Below, in pieces: positions 17,980 through 22,369 of a stretch of DNA of 22,369 bases. The position numbers were made by a program, and so were the translations under genes. Every line of letters starts with the position of its first letter. The stretch's first letter is position 1. The notes under the pieces are model-generated. The model saw only the letters and a list, made by a program, of their open reading frames with translations, was not told where the DNA came from and did not search any database. This DNA comes from Brachionus koreanus. Lineage: Eukaryota; Rotifera; Eurotatoria; Ploima; Brachionidae. Where the stretch lies: positions 1,542,787 to 1,565,155 of the forward strand of contig PJRA01000444.1 of the NCBI GenBank assembly GCA_016987375.1, given 5' to 3'.

Positions 17980-18939
17980 GGATCTGTCTTGAATGAAATT
18001 TCTTTTTAAATAATTTAGCTATAATTTCATATTAATTTAACTGTTTTTCTAATTGCATACTATTTTTTATGGATTATTGAAATTACTAAAATCCAGTAAA
18101 AGTTGAAAAATAAAATTAATTTAAATTAATTTTTGGATTAAAAATTGAATGTTTAAGAGGCTATAAAAAATTTTAAAATTTCATTAAATTTTATCAGAAA
18201 TCAGCACTAAAAACATTAAGTATTTGGTGAATTATTAATAATTTTAGATTAGATTTAATATTTAATTTTAAATCTTAAATTATCAATAGCCTATTTAATA
18301 TTTGTAAGCACAATTATTTGTTCATTTTTCAGGCTTTCTCAACGCTAAAAAGAAGTGCACTGATTACTGACCTTTGTAGAACTCCTGCTTTGGGAATAGT
18401 GCATATGTTCGCATAGAACAATATATATTAGCAAGAGTCGAACTATGTTTGCCGATATATGATCATCAAATGATCATTTTTTTCAGAACATGTGAAAAAA
18501 ATTTGGCTTTTGTGCCATTAGAGCATGTAATCTTGTAAATCTTGTTTATTAATTTTGTATTCACTAAGAATTAAACAAGTCACAGTTTTAAGTCTAAGTC
18601 ACAAAAATTTAAGTCAAAGTCAACTTAAAAAGAAAAAAAATTTAAGTCTTTGACTTGAAAACAAGTCTGTATCTGACAAATATGATATCAAAGGTTTTTT
18701 AAGTGGTATGGCTCAAAATTCATGTGAATAAAGCTCTAAATCAATTATATTAGTTTTTCTTAAGTTTTTTTTTCAATTTTTTTTATTAGGGAATATTTGA
18801 AGTTTTTTTGTTTTATTCAATAAAATTGATCAAATATCAAAGTATTTTGCTAATTTTTTAATATTTAAAATCTTAATATTAACCTTAAAGGATCAAATAT
18901 TTTTTTGCTTTAAGTGAATCAATTTTACTTTATAAAGTC
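17980..18939. other. AT-rich region with a coding-like relic and AAGTC repeats
   Basis: Between about 18331 and 18540 the plus strand has lower AT content and reads as protein in pieces (AFSTLKRSALITDLCRTPAL, then RVELCLPIYDHQMIIFF and NLAFVPLEHVIL), broken by stops. It looks like a decayed coding fragment of unknown family, probably from a mobile element. From 18578 to 18668 there are seven or more AAGTC motifs. The remainder is featureless. Confidence 0.4.
18578..18668. repeat. Degenerate AAGTC repeat cluster
   Basis: AAGTCACAG, AAGTCTAAGTCAC, AAGTCAAAGTCAAC and AAGTCTTTGACTTG follow each other within 90 bp. The opposite strand resembles the GACTT repeat at 10351-10372, including the flanking ACTTAAAA. 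Confidence 0.5.
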
Positions 18940-19240
18940 TGTTGTAGTTCTCTAAATAACTACAACACCGACTCTAGCCAAATTATATGTCTATAGTTTC
19001 ACAGTGCAATACTTTGATCTCATGCGTTTAGCAAGTACTAGTATTTAACACTGTGTAAAGGATTAGACAGAGAGCTCGCCTTCTATCTTGTTATAATTCT
19101 CAATTTTTTCTTTATAATTTTCTTTTAGTTTTTTCCTTTATTTTTGTATTAGGCTAGAAGAGGCCATTTTGTTATAATTTAATAAATATATTTAAAAAGA
19201 AAATAATTTTCTTTAATATTCTTTAAGGGTTTAAATAACA
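18940..19240 (+). repeat. Possible solo LTR
   Basis: Starts TGTTGTAGTT with a perfect 10-bp inverted repeat (18940-18949 and 18958-18967). It contains a GGCTAGAAGAGGCC motif upstream of AATAAATA (about 19182), and could end at AACA near 19240, the inverse of TGTT. The layout (TG..CA ends, leading hairpin, poly(A) signal towards the end) resembles the gypsy LTR at 7350-7817. I found no convincing target duplication, so this is tentative. Confidence 0.3.
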
Positions 19241-19419
19241 GACCGAATAAAGTAAGAGACAAGTAAATCTTTTTAGTTAAAGACCCTTAAAAAGTCGTTA
19301 AGTAAATAAATTCAAATTGTCAAAAAAAATAAGATATCTATTTGTTGGCATTGTTTATTTAATTATAAATTGAGAATTATTACTTGCACTTTCTATCGAT
19401 GTTTTAAATATTTTTAATT

Positions 19420-20277
19420 TTAAAGAATTGAACATGTACGCGATGGATAAGATGGTGCATATACATTTGATTCATTTCCAATAAGATAAAAATTATCTTC
19501 TTTTAGAGTGTAGTCACATTTCCACACCGGATAGCTTAAAATAAAATGCTTTTGAGCAATTGCATTCTCAAAAAGACCGATTGCTTTTTTTGATTGTTGA
19601 ACAACATCCGATATTTCAAAATTTTTCAATTCATTCACCCTGCCTTCAGTATTCGCTTCATAATAAATTTGTTTGCCTTTCAAATTTTTGAAATAGCTTT
19701 CAGGTAATTTGCATGGATTATAAAAATAGCTGAAATATTCATTTTTAAATTCGACCTGAATTCGAAGAATTTTTCTTATTTGTCCATTTTTACAAGTACA
19801 ACGTTGAGCAGTTGTTTCTTGAAACTTGTTGCATTTATTGCATGTAAAGCTAGTCGAATCTGCTTCAACATTTTGCCCATTTCCACAAGAACATTTTTGT
19901 TTCAAAAGAATCACTGTGCCTTTTCCATTACAATTCTCACACTTGAAATAAACACCTGTATTCGGCACTATCAAATCAACTTTTTCATCTTTAAAATACT
20001 CTTTTGGCTTAACATCATAATTTAGGTTTTCCTCGGCTAGATTTTTGTCTGATGTTGAATCAGTACCTTCTGTATAATTTATCTCCCAGTTTTTTTTTGT
20101 TGTCTTAGTAACACAAACTAATTGATAAGAATAGCAATCCTTTTTTACTTGATTTCTAATTTTTACGTCATTTAAAACTTGTTTCTTCATGCGAAAATTT
20201 CTATTTACATGTTCGGACAAAATGCTAAAAGCTTCTTTGTCGTTCAAATGTTCAAAATTTCGTGTTCTGTTCTTACT
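19420..20277 (-). CDS. SSUH2-like protein with DnaJ-type zinc ribbon and C-terminal CaaX box
   Basis: Homologue of the SSUH2/ssu-2 family, whose members carry a Cys-rich domain like the DnaJ zinc finger. The open frame spans 20277-19420; counted from the TTG at 20247 it has 275 codons. An N-terminal helical segment (EAFSILSEHVNRNF) corresponds to the ALLEFVSSKCC-like region of the family. Then come CENCNGKG (103-110), CSCGNGQ (119-125), CNKCNKF (136-142) and CTCKNGQ (150-156), two C-x-x-C-x-G type pairs plus variants. A beta-rich C-terminal domain follows. The last four residues are CSIL, a CaaX box ending in Leu, so geranylgeranylation is likely, an unusual feature to check in the family. 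No ATG opens this frame at its 5' end (a stop lies at 20280-20278; the ATG at 20285 is in another frame), so a first exon upstream is probable. Confidence 0.88.
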   Translation of the reverse strand, partial: SKNRTRNFEHLNDKEAFSILSEHVNRNFRMKKQVLNDVKIRNQVKKDCYSYQLVCVTKTTKKNWEINYTEGTDSTSDKNLAEENLNYDVKPKEYFKDEKVDLIVPNTGVYFKCENCNGKGTVILLKQKCSCGNGQNVEADSTSFTCNKCNKFQETTAQRCTCKNGQIRKILRIQVEFKNEYFSYFYNPCKLPESYFKNLKGKQIYYEANTEGRVNELKNFEISDVVQQSKKAIGLFENAIAQKHFILSYPVWKCDYTLKEDNFYLIGNESNVYAPSYPSRTCSIL

Positions 20278-20289
20278 TTAGCCATTTTA

Positions 20290-21320
20290 AAATTTAAATC
20301 TCATTTTTTGACAAAAAGCTAGCTATTTAAAGTTAAATAAATTATTAAAGGTATTTTAAAACATTTGATAAAAATGCTTATTAGATCACAATTGCTATGT
20401 ATCTAAGAGCTACAAAAATAATCAAAAATAAAATTCTATTCAAAATTATGAGATTAGATAAATAAGAAAAATGATAGAACGATTTTATTTTTGAATTTTA
20501 ATAATTGGATAAAATTTATTTAGCAGTCTAAAATTTTAGTTATATTTATTTTTAAAATTAGTTTTTTTTTAGCATTAATCAGAGTCGGTTTGTATTTTTT
20601 AAGTTTAAGTGATCAAAAAGCTAAAATTTTTCGTTACTTTCCACCACAAAATCACTTAAAGGGACTGCATGTGATTAGGACTACTTTGTAAAAATTTGTT
20701 TTTATAAATTTGAAATTAAAAATTTTGATTATTTGAGAAAAAATTTCATGAGATGTTTTAACTGAATTTCTTTACTTATTAATTTAGACTCAAAATAAAA
20801 GTGTTAATCACGATTTAATGAGAGAACATGCAAAATAATGGCATTATTAATTTTAAAACAAAAAAAAAAGAAAATAATGAGAATTATAAGCTTTTTTTTT
20901 CTACTTTTTAACCAATTATTACATTTAGCTTTAAAATAAATATTTACTTAATTAATTAATTTAAAAAAAAAGTAACGACTTATTTTTTTTATTGATATCA
21001 AAAGCGACATAATTGTTATTAAATAATTTTATTAGAAAAATAAAATTTAAAAAAAATAAATTCACTGCATTACAATTTACACACTCTTTATTTTAAAATT
21101 TAATTTAAAAAAAATCAAATATCAAATTAATAAAAATTGATAAAAAATATGTAGTTAATTAATAAATTTGTGTATTTAAAAATGAAAAATAAAGATTAAG
21201 AAAGGCTATCCCTAAAATCCGGACCCGGATTTTTTCTTCTAAAACTAAAAAACAGACTAACACGTGGTCTTAAAAAAAATTTGAAACTCAAAAATTTATT
21301 GCAACAATTTGATATGTAAA
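20290..21320. other. AT-rich region without recognised genes
   Basis: Likely holds the missing 5' exon and promoter of the minus-strand SSUH2-like gene, but no exon could be defined. The only clear structure is the hairpin at 21214-21233. Confidence 0.35.
21214..21233. repeat. Perfect hairpin AAAATCCGG-AC-CCGGATTTT
   Basis: A 9-bp perfect stem with a 2-nt centre in otherwise very AT-rich DNA, about 100 bp before the SWIM fragment. It may be part of a transposon. Confidence 0.6.
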
Positions 21321-21638
21321 CCTGAAGATTTGGCTAGTGGTGTTGTTAATATTAACTAGTATGCTTATCAGAATTATTATTCAGAAGATGCAATTTTGAG
21401 TTTAAAAAGTGTTATTAAAACCAAAAGACAAATTTCAAATGAAAAAGATCCTATAAAATCATGGTATTGTCATTGTAAAGTGGGTGCAAGAACAGAAGGA
21501 TGTTGCACACATATAGCAAGTGTTATATGGTATTTTGGTTTGGAAGTTTATGAAAACAAGTTAAATACAAGCAATAAGGCAAAAATAACCTCTTTATGTT
21601 TAGATGCTGCAAGATTAAAATTAGGTGAAAATAATTAA
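21321..21638 (+). mobile_element. SWIM zinc-finger fragment of a MULE-type transposon protein
   Basis: The plus-strand frame runs from 21321 with one TAG at 21357-21359 to the TAA at 21636-21638. Its core, KSWYCHCKVGARTEGCCTHI, followed by ASVIWYFG, is a SWIM zinc finger (C-x-C-x(n)-C-x-H), with all four ligands present (Cys, Cys, Cys, His). Such fingers typically sit behind the DDE domain of MULE transposases. Upstream, PEDLASGVVNIN and YQNYYSE resemble the LTxGxYQ-x-x-x-x-x-YI region that precedes this finger in transposon-derived proteins. No transposase core was found. It is probably a relic, though the 3' part is clean. Confidence 0.65.
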
Positions 21639-22369
21639 AATACGATTATTCTCTAGATTTAAATAAACTAAAATAAAATTTTTTGAAAAAATTTGCTAAA
21701 TTTGTTTAATTTTTAACTTTTAACTCAAGCAGATTTTGAAGGAAACAAAAGGGACGGCTGAAAATTTGTCAGTTTGTAAAGTTTTTGATGCGCTTTCAGA
21801 ATCGTGGTCGACTTATTTCAAAAATTAAGGCAAGGAATCAAAACTCAACTTTGAATTCTAAAAAAGTCGATTTTTCTTATTATTGTGTATTATTTGGCCA
21901 AAAATAATTATAATAACTATGATTATATTATACTATTGTAGCTTAAAGTCTCAGCTATCAATAGAGGGGTCGATTATTATATCAAGCTTTTGTATTCATT
22001 AGTTATATGAATTTGAATACTATTAACTTTTTTGAGTTGGTCAACTTCGGGCCCCTAGTACCCAAATAGGGCTTAATCTAAAAATTAAAAATCAAGTGCA
22101 CTATAATGTATTTTTGGTCGTAGAATTCAAAATATCATAATGGTTTTTTAAAAAAATGAAAAATCAATGTTAGATTTTCAGGTTCAAAATGTCCTTTAAC
22201 AACTAATTATATTTAATTTAAAACCATTAAATTAAAAAACATGGTTTAAGTTCAAATTATTCACATGGTATTTATTTATTTAATTAAAGTTTAAGTCCCA
22301 TGGACAAATTGAGATAAGAATAATGGACAGTTAAATATCCATTTTACAATTAAGTAAAAAATTCAGCTT
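21639..22369. other. AT-rich right end of the window
   Basis: No gene or clear repeat seen. A GC-richer island near 22048-22075 (CTTCGGGCCCCTAGTACCC) stands out but is unassigned. Confidence 0.35.

Noticed and set aside
19780..20025. 81-codon plus-strand frame
   Set aside because: Antisense to the cysteine motifs of the SSUH2-like gene.
20221..20290. ATG at 20285 followed by GCTAAA and GTAAGA as a first exon of the SSUH2-like gene
   Set aside because: No acceptor close downstream gives a workable intron length and the right phase, so the true start is left open.

Overview
The window is AT-rich eukaryotic DNA, almost certainly from an invertebrate animal. The evidence is canonical GT-AG introns of only 46-54 bp, animal-type gene families (matrix metalloproteinase, GT43 glucuronyltransferase, delphilin-like PDZ protein, SSUH2-like protein) and a dense set of decayed animal transposons. 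The combination recalls monogonont rotifers such as Brachionus. That assignment is an inference from style and gene content and is not proven.

Host genes in order: a delphilin/GRID2IP-like gene on the minus strand that may run off the left edge (394-1302); a compact secreted matrix metalloproteinase of 255 residues in four exons (6244-7158); a four-exon GT43 family protein of 305 residues whose catalytic signature is gone, so it looks like a pseudoenzyme (11291-12370); a two-exon secreted cysteine-rich protein of 90 residues with a duplicated CLxCCGPPPCC module (16451-16776); a 76-residue protein with an MGxC acylation-type N terminus (17693-17923, minus); and an SSUH2-like zinc-finger protein ending in a CSIL prenylation box (19420-20277, minus). 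The six genes do not form a pathway and show no operon structure. Three of them have a TATA-like box a short distance upstream of the ATG.

Between the genes lie broken mobile elements: two copies of one MULE/FLYWCH-like family (1825-2476 and 12960-13465, minus) and a SWIM zinc-finger fragment (21321-21638); two LINE reverse-transcriptase C-terminal pieces (4005-4220, 14120-14474); a 355-bp foldback/MITE-like element with a 10-bp flanking repeat (4890-5264); an internally deleted Ty3/gypsy integrase with part of an LTR (about 7350-8935, minus); a hAT transposase relic (9703-10216); a gag-like relic (13590-14020, minus); and a Merlin/IS1595-type transposase (14880-15141 and 16146-16302) split by a roughly 1-kb insertion. 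That insertion itself carries a spliced, frameshifted coiled-coil pseudogene on the minus strand.

The most interesting items are the GT43 pseudoenzyme, the cysteine-rich gene whose retained intron would still make a one-module secreted peptide, the nested insertion in Merlin whose removal at a 7-bp repeat restores the transposase frame, and the foldback element.
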